DNA of 64,000 bases, taken from the NCBI GenBank assembly GCA_045565285.1, contig JBJLFR010000032.1:1-64000 (forward strand). The letters are read 5' to 3'. The notes below the pieces were generated by a model. It did not search any database, was not told the DNA's origin, and worked only from the letters and a program-made list of their open reading frames with translations. The DNA comes from CACIIZ01 sp045565285. Its GTDB lineage: Bacteria > Pseudomonadota > Alphaproteobacteria > Rhodobacterales > Rhodobacteraceae. Of the stretch, positions 43,603 to 51,582 are shown in pieces; positions within the stretch are counted from its first letter, which is position 1; each line of letters begins with the position of its first letter. The translations under genes were made by a program, and so were the position numbers.

Positions 43603-44191
43603 AACTTTTTATACCTAAATTTTTTATTATTTTGTTAACTTCTTTTTCAACAAATTCAATTTCTTGGTCAGTATTGATTAGAAAATTTGCTTTGCTTTGT
43701 TTTTGATAAGAAGTTATTTGTTTTGATAATAAATATTGTATTTTTTTTTTGTCAAAACTTTTTCTAGAAGATAATCTTTTTATTTGTGTTTTATTAGAAC
43801 AATATACAGATATAACATAATCAAGCCATAAATTCGCATTTGTTTCATACAGAAGAGGTATATCAAAAACAATTATATTTTGGTTTTTATTTTCCTCAAT
43901 AAATTTTAATCTACTATTAATTAATAAAGGATGTATTAGGTGTTCGATTGTTTTTAAATCTATCTTTTTTTTCCTAATAAAATCTGAAAGTTTTTCTCTG
44001 TTTATCTCTTCTTCATCCATTAATTCTGGATAAGTTAATATAATTGCATTATAACCTTCTTTTCCTTTTTTATATAATTTATGAACTTCTGCATCTGCAT
44101 CCCAAACATTTATCCTGTTTTTTTTAAATATTGATGCAACAGTAGATTTTCCCATTCCAATTGAACCAGTTATCCCTATTTTAATAGTCAA
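43595..44191 (-). CDS. coaE: Dephospho-CoA kinase
   Basis: A 198-residue P-loop kinase. Motifs are GITGSIGMGKSTVASIF (Walker A, residues 6-20), NVWDADAEVHKLYKKGKEGYNAI (the conserved DAD element), LIHPLLINSRLKFIEEN and FDIPLLYETNANLWLDYVISVYCSNKTQIKRLSSR. It catalyses the final step of coenzyme A synthesis, phosphorylating the 3'-hydroxyl of dephospho-CoA. It starts 3 bp after aroE and overlaps dnaQ. All expected motifs and the length are present. Confidence 0.95.
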   Translation of the reverse strand: MTIKIGITGSIGMGKSTVASIFKKNRINVWDADAEVHKLYKKGKEGYNAIILTYPELMDEEEINREKLSDFIRKKKIDLKTIEHLIHPLLINSRLKFIEENKNQNIIVFDIPLLYETNANLWLDYVISVYCSNKTQIKRLSSRKSFDKKKIQYLLSKQITSYQKQSKANFLINTDQEIEFVEKEVNKIIKNLGIKSYD

Positions 44192-44194
44192 TAT

Positions 44195-45044
44195 TCAACT
44201 CTTTAAAGAATTTTCAATTAATTTTTTTAGATCAGGAGTATATGTTGGGGTTTTTTTAAACCACTGTTGAAAACCTTTTTTGGCCTGATATATCAACATA
44301 TCCAAACCATTAATAGTTTCTAAATTTTGTTTTTCAGCTTCTTTCATAAAAGAAGTCTTTAGAGGATTGTAAACTAAATCAATGGCAATACCGTTTTTTT
44401 TAACACCCTTAAGATTAATTGAAAATTTCTCAGAGCCAAAATTTCCTAAACTTGTGGTATTTACTAATGTAGTAACACCTTTTAATGCATTATAGTAATC
44501 AGACCAGTCATATACATTTATCCTTGAAGATAAATCATTTTTTATTTTAATAGCTTTATTTATATTTCTATTTATTATTCTTATTTCAAAAACATTTTCT
44601 TTTAAAAAAACAGAAGCAACAGCTCGCGATGCCCCACCAGCACCAAATATTAAAACGGTCTCTTTTTTAAAATTATATTTAGGAAAATTTTTTAGAATCG
44701 ATTGATAAAAACCATAGGTATCTGAATTATCTGCGATGATTTTTCCATTTCTAAAAAAAATAGTGTTTGCCGCACCAATTATTTTAGCAGATTCCATTAC
44801 TTCATCAGCAAAGTTTAAAATATTTTCTTTATGTGGTATAGTTACATTTAAACCACAAAAGTTTAATTGTTGAATAAAATAAAGTTTATTTTCTAGCTCA
44901 TCTATTTTGACATTTATTGGGATATAAAAGGCATTTATCTTATTCCTTTTTATCCAATATTCTTGGATTAGTGGTGACCTTGTATGGTTAATAGGGTCTC
45001 CAATAACACCAGCAATTTTTTATATCTTCTTTATCTCTATACAT
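44195..45044 (-). CDS. aroE: Shikimate dehydrogenase, interrupted by an apparent +1 frameshift near its start
   Basis: The main frame gives KIAGVIGDPINHTRSPLIQEYW, then NVTIPHKENIL with the catalytic lysine, DNSDTYGF, the NADP motif FGAGGASRAVAS, NTTSLG and DLVYNPLKTSF: a complete enzyme except that no start codon lies upstream of KIAGV before a stop. An ATG at 45042-45044 opens MYRDKEDIK in another frame that joins it exactly if one A is removed from the six-A run (plus-strand Ts 45016-45021). Restored length is about 282 residues. It reduces 3-dehydroshikimate to shikimate. The gene is otherwise intact. It borders the oriC gap. Confidence 0.87.
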
Positions 45045-45060
45045 ATGTATTAATTAGATG

Positions 45061-45069
45061 TTATCCACA
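45061..45069 (+). promoter_or_regulatory. DnaA box (perfect)
   Basis: TTATCCACA, an exact match to the strong DnaA box consensus, 17 bp from the aroE start. It could serve initiation and also link aroE transcription to DnaA. Confidence 0.8.
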
Positions 45070-45089
45070 GATATTTCTTTATATAGAAT

Positions 45090-45104
45090 TTAATTATAAA
45101 TTAA
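45090..45104. promoter_or_regulatory. Candidate CtrA site 1
   Basis: TTAA, seven bases, TTAA: an exact full CtrA recognition pattern. In an AT-rich gap single matches can arise by chance; the second copy nearby strengthens it. Confidence 0.45.
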
Positions 45105-45216
45105 TCCTCATGAAATAAACATAGTTATTAATTTTTTTTTTTGTTAATTTATTTTAAACATGTGTGAATAGTTCTAATTTTTCTTTTTTTTTCAATATTT
45201 TATTTTACAATTTTTG

Positions 45217-45231
45217 TTAATAACTATTTAA
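45217..45231. promoter_or_regulatory. Candidate CtrA site 2
   Basis: A second exact TTAA-N7-TTAA pattern, 7 bp before the TTTTCCACA DnaA-type box. Close spacing of CtrA and DnaA sites recalls the Caulobacter origin, where CtrA blocks initiation. Confidence 0.45.
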
Positions 45232-45292
45232 TTTATTTTTTCCACATAATAAAGTAGTTCTACCTTAGAAACTATAAATATAAATATATATT

Positions 45293-46327
45293 ATGATTGA
45301 TAAGAACAAAAAATTGTTAGGAACTCTTTCTGGTTTTAAGTATGATAAACCACCAGTTTGGTTAATGAGACAAGCAGGTAGATATCTTCCTGAATATAGA
45401 AAAACAAGAAAAAAAGCTGGAAGCTTTTTGGATCTTTGTTTTAATCCAAAATTAGCGACAGAAGTAACAATACAACCATTAAAAAGATTTGATCTAGATG
45501 CTGCTATTCTATTTGCAGATATTCTATTAATTCCTAATTCTTTAGGCCAGCATTTGGAATTCAAAGAAGGTGAAGGACCAATTTTAAAACCAATAACTAA
45601 TTTGGAAGATTTTAAACTTTTAAAAAAAACAGAACAAATTCATACAGTTCTTAATCCAGTTTATGATGCAGTTAGTAATATTAAATCTAAATTAGAAAAA
45701 AATATAACATTTATTGGTTTTGCTGGTTCACCATGGACTGTTTCAACTTATATGATAGAAGGTAAAGGCTCAAAAGATCACATTAAAACAAAAAATTTCA
45801 TGTTAAATTTTCCTGATGTTTTTGATGAGTTGATATTAAAAATTCAAAAAGCAACCATTGAATATTTATCGAAACAAATCATAGCAGGAGTTGATGCAGT
45901 AAAATTATTTGATAGTTGGGCAGGATCATTGCCTGGACCATATATAGAAAAATATTCACTGGAACCAATGAAAAAAATAGCAATAGAATTAAAGAAAAGA
46001 TTTCCAGATATACCTGTTATTATTTTTCCTCGAGGAGTAGGTCCTACATATGAAAAATTTGCAAAAGTAAAAGAATTCGATTGTATTGCTATAGATTCAA
46101 ATATGGATTTAATTTGGGCTAAAGAAAATATCCAAAAACATAAAGTGATCCAGGGCAATTTGGATCCAGCTTACTTAATATCGGGCGGAAATGAATTGGT
46201 AAAAAACACAAGAAATATTGTTAAAAATTTTTCTTCATCAAGCCACATTTTCAATTTGGGTCACGGAATAACACCAGATGCTAAAATAAAAAATGTTGAT
46301 TTATTATTAAAAACTCTTAATGAATAA
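45293..46327 (+). CDS. hemE: Uroporphyrinogen decarboxylase
   Basis: A 344-residue enzyme that decarboxylates the four acetate side chains of uroporphyrinogen III to give coproporphyrinogen III. The signature KPPVWLMRQAGRYLPEYRKTR is near the start, followed by DAAILFADILLIPNSLG with the catalytic aspartate, FIGFAGSPWTVSTYMIEGKGSKD, LFDSWAGSLPG and the C-terminal FNLGHGITPDAKIKNV. It is the first gene to the right of the predicted origin, as in other Alphaproteobacteria. Near-origin placement would give it high copy number in growing cells. rho follows 91 bp later. Confidence 0.96.
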   Translation: MIDKNKKLLGTLSGFKYDKPPVWLMRQAGRYLPEYRKTRKKAGSFLDLCFNPKLATEVTIQPLKRFDLDAAILFADILLIPNSLGQHLEFKEGEGPILKPITNLEDFKLLKKTEQIHTVLNPVYDAVSNIKSKLEKNITFIGFAGSPWTVSTYMIEGKGSKDHIKTKNFMLNFPDVFDELILKIQKATIEYLSKQIIAGVDAVKLFDSWAGSLPGPYIEKYSLEPMKKIAIELKKRFPDIPVIIFPRGVGPTYEKFAKVKEFDCIAIDSNMDLIWAKENIQKHKVIQGNLDPAYLISGGNELVKNTRNIVKNFSSSSHIFNLGHGITPDAKIKNVDLLLKTLNE

Positions 46328-46418
46328 ATTTAATTTGACTTTGGTTAAATTTTTTATATTAATTATACAATACGGTATTCACCGGTTTTACACCCTTTTT
46401 AAATTGTATGGAATCATT

Positions 46419-47718
46419 ATGGTCGATTTAAATCAGATTGATCTAAAAAAGATAAAAGAACTTTCATTAGCTGAGTTAAAGTCTCAATCTCCTGCTAACT
46501 TATTGAAATTTGCAGAAAAAATAGAAATAGATAATGCATCCACTATGAGAAAAGGTGATATGATGTTTGCCATTTTAAAAGAAATGGCAGAAAACGGAGT
46601 AGAGATATATGGTGATGGTGTTTTAGAAGTTGTTCAGGACGGTTTTGGTTTCCTTAGATCAACTGATGCTAATTATTTACCTGGTCCCTGATGATATCTA
46701 TGTTAGTCCTTCACAAATTAGAAAATATTCGCTAAGAACTGGTGATACACTTGATGGTGTAATCTGTGCTCCTAAAGATAATGAAAGATATTTTGGACTT
46801 ATAACTGTTACGGCTATAAATTTTGCAGAACCAGAAAAAGCAAAGCATAAAATTCATTTTGATAATTTGACACCACTTTATCCAGATGAACGATTTAAAT
46901 TAGAAATTGAAGATCCAACTATAAAAGATCAATCTGCCAGAGTTATTGATTTAATTGCTCCAATCGGAAAGGGACAAAGATCTTTAATAGTTGCTCCTCC
47001 GAGAACAGGAAAAACTGTCATACTTCAAAATATTGCCCATGCAATTGAAAAAAATCAGCCAGATAGCTATCTCATAGTACTTTTAGTTGATGAGAGACCC
47101 GAGGAAGTTACAGATATGCAAAGATCTGTGAAGGGTGAGGTTATTTCATCTACTTTTGATGAGCCTGCTACAAGACACGTTGCTGTTGCAGAAATGGTTA
47201 TAGAAAAGGCTAAAAGGTTAGTTGAACATAAAAGAGATGTAGTTATTTTGTTAGATTCTATAACTAGATTAGGTAGAGCATACAATACTGTAGTTCCATC
47301 GTCAGGAAAGGTCTTAACTGGTGGTGTAGATGCTAATGCATTACAAAGGCCAAAAAGATTTTTTGGTGCAGCTAGGAATATTGAAGAAGGAGGCTCTCTT
47401 ACCATTGTAGCAACTGCATTGATTGACACTGGGAGCAGAATGGATGAAGTTATCTTTGAAGAATTTAAGGGAACCGGTAATTCAGAGTTAGTATTAGATA
47501 GAAAAGTTGCAGACAAGAGAGTTTTTCCTGCTATTGATTTATTAAAATCAGGTACCAGAAAAGAGGAATTATTGGTTGATAAAACAGAATTAACTAAAGT
47601 CTTCGTTTTAAGAAGGATATTGAATCCTATGGGTACAACAGATGCAATTGAGTTTCTTTTAAGCAAATTAAAGCAAACAAAAACAAATTCTGAGTTTTTT
47701 GATTCTATGAATAATTGA
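46419..47718 (+). CDS. rho: Transcription termination factor Rho, interrupted by an apparent +1 frameshift
   Basis: The ATG at 46419 opens MVDLNQIDLKKIKELSLAELK and runs through the RNA-binding domain (YGDGVLEVVQDGFGFLRSTDANYLPGP) to a TGA at 46689-46691. The next frame continues without gap as DDIYVSPSQIRKYSLRTGD, then the P-loop APPRTGKTV, LLVDERPEEVTDM, LDSITRLGRAYN, the Q-loop/R-loop GGSLTIVATALIDTGSRMDEVI and GTGNSELVLDRK. Skipping one C of CCC (46686-46688) restores the invariant GPDDIYVS and a protein of about 432 residues. Everything else is complete. The CCC-TGA context is also a plausible +1 recoding site (see findings). mnmE follows with a 4-bp overlap. Confidence 0.9.
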
Positions 47719-49031
47719 TAGAAATGAAAAAAACGATATTTGCACTTGCAACTCCAGACTCTGTTTCAGCTATTGGAGTAATTAGGATATCAGGTCCTAA
47801 AGCATTTAATGCTTTAAGCATTATTTGTGATTGTGACTTATCAAAATTAAGAAAAACAAGAGAATTATCCTTAAAAAAAATTTTTTCTCTTGAAAAAGAT
47901 TTACTGGACGAAGCATTAATTGTTTGTTTTGAAAAAGATAAAAGTTTTACCAGTGAAAAAATGGCTGAGCTGCATATTCATGGGAGTTTAATTGTTATTA
48001 AGACAGTTTTAGATACACTTGGAAAAATACCATTTTTGAGAGAAGCTCTGCCTGGAGAATTCACTCAAAGAGCACTAAAAAACGATAAATTAAGTTTGAC
48101 TCAAGTAGAAGGCTTGTCCGATTTGATGAAAGCAGAAACAGAATATCAACAAAAACAAGCTCTTGATATTTATATGGGTTCTTCAAATAAAAAAGTTAAA
48201 GAATGGAAAATTAAGGTAATTAAAATTTTATCCATAGTAGAGGCAAATATAGATTTTTATGATGAGATTGATGATTCAGATTTAATTAAAGATATTAACA
48301 AACCTATTTTAAGTTTTGAAAGAGACCTAAAAAAGGAAAAAGCAAGTTTTAATTTCTCAGAGTCTATAAGATCAGGTTTTATAGTTGCCATTGTTGGCAA
48401 ACCAAATTCTGGCAAATCAACTCTTATAAATAAGTTAGCGAAAAGAAATGTTGCTATAACTTCAAAGTTATCAGGCACAACCAGAGATATTATAGAATTA
48501 AATTATAATTTAGATGGTATTCCTATAATATTTTTAGATACAGCTGGAATAAGAAAAACTAAAAATGTAGTTGAGAAAATTGGAATTTCTAATACACTAA
48601 AGAGAGCAAATAAGGCTCATTTAAGGGTTGTTTTATCAGAATCTAATGTTGATCTAATATCTTTAGGATTGCGCACCTCAGCATCAGATATAATATTGAG
48701 ACCAAAGGGTGATTTAAAGGGTTCAGAACCAAGTATTTCTGGTAGAACAGGAAAAGGAATTGATGATTTACTATATTTAATTAAGGAAAAATTAGCGAGC
48801 AATACACCTCAGTCTTCTGTAATTAATAGAGCAAGGCATCTTAAAAGAGTTAATGTTTGTCTAGATTATATAAATAATATAAAAGAAATGATTGCGAATG
48901 ATACTTTTGAATTAGAATTGATTGCTAATGAACTACGAGGTATTATAGTGAATTTGGATGGCTTGTTGGGTTTAATAGATACAGAAAGTGTACTTGGTGA
49001 AATATTTTCAAATTTTTGCATTGGTAAATAA
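47715..49031 (+). CDS. mnmE: tRNA modification GTPase MnmE
   Basis: A 438-residue MnmE (TrmE). The N-terminal folate-binding domain starts MKKTIFALATPDSVSAIGVIRISG (second Met preferred) and contains PGEFTQRALKNDKLSLTQVEGLSDL. The GTPase domain has G1 VGKPNSGKSTLIN, the G2 TSKLSGTTRDI and G3 DTAGIRKT. The protein ends in the catalytic-type FCIGK. It works with MnmG to add the 5-carboxymethylaminomethyl group at U34 of tRNAs. An oddity: the G4 element that reads NKxD in E. coli is RPKGDL here, so the guanine-specifying Asn is replaced by Pro. It overlaps rho by 4 bp. Confidence 0.94.
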   Translation: MIEMKKTIFALATPDSVSAIGVIRISGPKAFNALSIICDCDLSKLRKTRELSLKKIFSLEKDLLDEALIVCFEKDKSFTSEKMAELHIHGSLIVIKTVLDTLGKIPFLREALPGEFTQRALKNDKLSLTQVEGLSDLMKAETEYQQKQALDIYMGSSNKKVKEWKIKVIKILSIVEANIDFYDEIDDSDLIKDINKPILSFERDLKKEKASFNFSESIRSGFIVAIVGKPNSGKSTLINKLAKRNVAITSKLSGTTRDIIELNYNLDGIPIIFLDTAGIRKTKNVVEKIGISNTLKRANKAHLRVVLSESNVDLISLGLRTSASDIILRPKGDLKGSEPSISGRTGKGIDDLLYLIKEKLASNTPQSSVINRARHLKRVNVCLDYINNIKEMIANDTFELELIANELRGIIVNLDGLLGLIDTESVLGEIFSNFCIGK

Positions 49032-49052
49032 GTTCCTAATTACAGGTTTTTC

Positions 49053-50957
49053 ATGAAACAATATTATGACGTAATTATTATAGGTGGAGGTCATGCAGGA
49101 ACAGAGGCTTCACATATATGCGCTGTTCTTGGCGCTAAAACACTTTTAATTACTAATGACCAAAAAAAAATAGGTGAAATGTCTTGTAATCCAGCAATTG
49201 GAGGTTTGGGCAAGGGGCACTTAGTAAGAGAAATAGATGCTTTGGGGGGGCTTATGCCTTCAGCTGCAGATTTTTCTGGTATACAATTTAGGCTTTTAAA
49301 TAGAAGCAAGGGACCTGCTGTACAAGGTCCAAGAACACAAATAGATAGAAAAGCATATAAAGATTTTGTTCATCAAAAACTTATTCAATTAGAAAACCTC
49401 TCTATTTTATCAGGTGAAGTTTCTAATCTTGTTATAAGTAAAAACCAAATAAAGGGTGTGGTTCTATCCGATTGTGAAAAGATATATGCAAAGGCAGTTG
49501 TTTTGACAACTGGTACTTTTTTAAATGGAAAGATTCATATTGGAAAAAAGTCCTTTTCTGGTGGCAGAAAGGGTGATAATGCCTCAATAAGTTTGGCTAA
49601 TAGTATGTATGACTTGGATTTGCCAATGGGTAGACTAAAGACTGGAACACCTCCTAGGCTTAATGCTACAACTATTAATTGGAAAGAGCTTGAAAAGCAA
49701 AATGCAGATAGTGAACCGGTTTTCTTTTCCTTTTTAACCACAAAAATTAATTTAGAACAAATCAGTTGCTATATCACATATACAAGTGATGAAACTCACA
49801 AAATAATTAAAAAAAATATAAACAAATCAGCCATTTTTAATGGAAACATTTCTTCAAATGGTCCTAGGTATTGTCCATCTATTGAGGATAAAGTACATCG
49901 GTTTTATGATAAAAACAAACATCAAATTTTTTTAGAACCAGAGGGTTTAAATTCAAATATTATATACCCTAATGGAATTTCTACATCCTTACCTGAAAAA
50001 ATACAGTTAGAATTCTTAACTACTATAAAAGGTCTAGAGAATGTTAAAATTATCCAGCCAGGATATGCTATTGAATATGATTACATTGACCCAAGATCTC
50101 TTAAACAATCATTGGAATTAAAAAAAATAAACGGTTTTTTTCTTGCAGGTCAAATAAACGGAACAACTGGATACGAGGAAGCTGCAGCACAGGGTATTAT
50201 TGCAGGTATAAATGCATATCGTCATTTAAAATCTAAAAAACCCCTTATTATAGGAAGAGACCAAGGTTATATTGGTGTTTTGATAGACGATCTTACTACT
50301 AAAGGTGTTTTAGAACCTTACAGAATGTTTACTTCTAGAGCTGAATTTAGACTTTCATTGAGAGCCGATAATGCAGATCAGAGGCTTACAAATATTGGTT
50401 TAAAATTAGGAACAATAAATAATGAAAGAAAAAAACTTTTTCAAAAGAAAATGAAAGATATTAAAGATGCGATTCTTCTTGCAAAATCTTTAAAAACAAC
50501 ACCTAACCAAGCTGAAAAAGTTGGTATAAAGATTAAAAAAGATGGTCAAAACAGGACTGCTTTTGATCTTATAGGACAATCTGCTTTAAATATAAAAAAG
50601 ATTCAGATCTTATGGCCTTCTATAAAAGACATTAATTTTAAAACTCTAAATCAATTATCTAATATTGCTAAATACGAAGTATATATAGACAGACAAAAAT
50701 CTGAGGTTGAAGAAACTAAAAAATATGAAACTATTAAAATTCCAAAGGATATAGATTATAATAAAATTAAAGGTTTATCTAGCGAAATCCTTTCAAAGCT
50801 TGAATTAATTAGGCCTATGAATTTACTGCATGCTTCAAGAATAGAGGGAGTAACCCCTGCAGCCATGACGTTAGTAAATTTATACATTAAAAGACAGCGG
50901 TTAGCTCGAAAAGAACAAAACTATTTACAACTCAACTATGATAAAAAATCAGCTTGA
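49053..50957 (+). CDS. mnmG: tRNA uridine 5-carboxymethylaminomethyl modification enzyme MnmG (GidA)
   Basis: A 634-residue FAD enzyme. It has the dinucleotide-binding YDVIIIGGGHAGTEASHICA at the start, MSCNPAIGGLGKGHLVREIDALGGLM, RLLNRSKGPAVQGPRTQIDR, TTGTFLNGKIHIG, the catalytic-cysteine region PRYCPSIEDKVHRF, and AGQINGTTGYEEAAAQGIIAGINA with FTSRAEFRLSLRADNADQRLT. The C-terminal helical domain contains ASRIEGVTPAAMTLVNLYIKR. Together with MnmE it modifies wobble uridines. It starts 21 bp after mnmE and overlaps rsmG by 20 bp, part of the compact origin-right operon. Confidence 0.97.
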   Translation: MKQYYDVIIIGGGHAGTEASHICAVLGAKTLLITNDQKKIGEMSCNPAIGGLGKGHLVREIDALGGLMPSAADFSGIQFRLLNRSKGPAVQGPRTQIDRKAYKDFVHQKLIQLENLSILSGEVSNLVISKNQIKGVVLSDCEKIYAKAVVLTTGTFLNGKIHIGKKSFSGGRKGDNASISLANSMYDLDLPMGRLKTGTPPRLNATTINWKELEKQNADSEPVFFSFLTTKINLEQISCYITYTSDETHKIIKKNINKSAIFNGNISSNGPRYCPSIEDKVHRFYDKNKHQIFLEPEGLNSNIIYPNGISTSLPEKIQLEFLTTIKGLENVKIIQPGYAIEYDYIDPRSLKQSLELKKINGFFLAGQINGTTGYEEAAAQGIIAGINAYRHLKSKKPLIIGRDQGYIGVLIDDLTTKGVLEPYRMFTSRAEFRLSLRADNADQRLTNIGLKLGTINNERKKLFQKKMKDIKDAILLAKSLKTTPNQAEKVGIKIKKDGQNRTAFDLIGQSALNIKKIQILWPSIKDINFKTLNQLSNIAKYEVYIDRQKSEVEETKKYETIKIPKDIDYNKIKGLSSEILSKLELIRPMNLLHASRIEGVTPAAMTLVNLYIKRQRLARKEQNYLQLNYDKKSA

Positions 50958-51582
50958 TTATGATTTGCTATTAAAAAAAATATGTGTTTCACGTGAAACA
51001 TGTGATTTGCTAAGTTTATATTACAATATGCTTATAACCTGGAACAAAAAAATCAATCTTGTTTCTAGAAAATCTATAAATACATCTTGGAATAGACACT
51101 TTCTTGATAGTGCACAACTTTGGTTGTATTTACCCCAAAAGGCTAATACGTGGTTAGACTTTGGCTCTGGAGCTGGGTTTCCAGGTTTGGTAGTAGCATT
51201 AATTGCTAGAGAGCTAAAACCCAGTCTCAAAATTATAGTAGTTGAAAAGAATAAAAAAAAAGTAATTTTTTTAAATGAGGTTGTAAATAAAATTGGTTTA
51301 AATGTTGAAATAATATCTAAAAATGTTGATTTGATTGAATCTCAAAAGGCAGATGTTATAACATCAAGAGCATTTGGTAAACTAGATCATCTTTTAAGGA
51401 TAAGTTATAAACATCAAAATAAGAATACAACATCTTTATTTCCTAAAGGTGTGAGTTTTTCCAAAGAAATAAAAATCTCAAAAAAAAAATGGAACTATGA
51501 ATTAGAAAAAATTAAAAATATTATAGATAATAATTCATTTATTTTGAAAATAAGGAATATTACTTGTGCAACGACAAAATAA
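50938..51582 (+). CDS. rsmG: 16S rRNA m7G527 methyltransferase RsmG (GidB)
   Basis: A 214-residue methyltransferase. The start shows CVSRETCDLLSLYYNMLITWNKKINLVSRKS, the usual VSRET...L..WN..INLVS pattern, and WNRHFLDSAQLWLYL. The SAM-binding core is TWLDFGSGAGFPGLVVALI, followed by IVVEKNKKKVIFLNEV and VITSRAFGKLDHLL. It methylates N7 of G527 in 16S rRNA. The codons for VSRETC form a perfect parS site, so coding and centromere functions share this stretch. It overlaps mnmG by 20 bp and parA by 17 bp. Confidence 0.95.
   Translation: MIKNQLDYDLLLKKICVSRETCDLLSLYYNMLITWNKKINLVSRKSINTSWNRHFLDSAQLWLYLPQKANTWLDFGSGAGFPGLVVALIARELKPSLKIIVVEKNKKKVIFLNEVVNKIGLNVEIISKNVDLIESQKADVITSRAFGKLDHLLRISYKHQNKNTTSLFPKGVSFSKEIKISKKKWNYELEKIKNIIDNNSFILKIRNITCATTK
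50985..51000. other. parS centromere site
   Basis: TGTTTCACGTGAAACA is a perfect 16-bp palindrome and an exact match to the conserved chromosomal parS sequence bound by ParB. It lies within rsmG, about 5.8 kb right of the predicted oriC and 0.6 kb before parA. I found no second exact copy when reading this window. Confidence 0.95.

Larger units (their letters stand above)
45045..45292. other. Predicted chromosomal replication origin (oriC)
   Basis: This 248-bp AT-rich gap separates the leftward aroE-coaE-dnaQ run from rightward hemE-rho-mnmE. Origins next to hemE are known in Caulobacter and Rickettsia. It has a perfect DnaA box TTATCCACA at 45061-45069, TTTTCCACA at 45238-45246, and on the minus strand a one-mismatch box over 45163-45171. 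Between them are long T-runs suitable for unwinding (about 45130-45160). Two exact TTAA-N7-TTAA sites, the CtrA consensus, lie at 45090-45104 and 45217-45231. Gene orientations diverge from here on both sides. parS and parAB lie about 6 kb to the right. Confidence 0.8.

Noticed and set aside
45125..45160. A third CtrA-type site in the origin gap
   Set aside because: Several TTAA pairs occur here, but their spacings are 6 or 12 bases rather than 7.
47067..47666. 199-codon open frame antisense to rho
   Set aside because: It lies wholly within conserved rho coding sequence and its translation has no recognisable motif. It is a shadow frame caused by codon bias.
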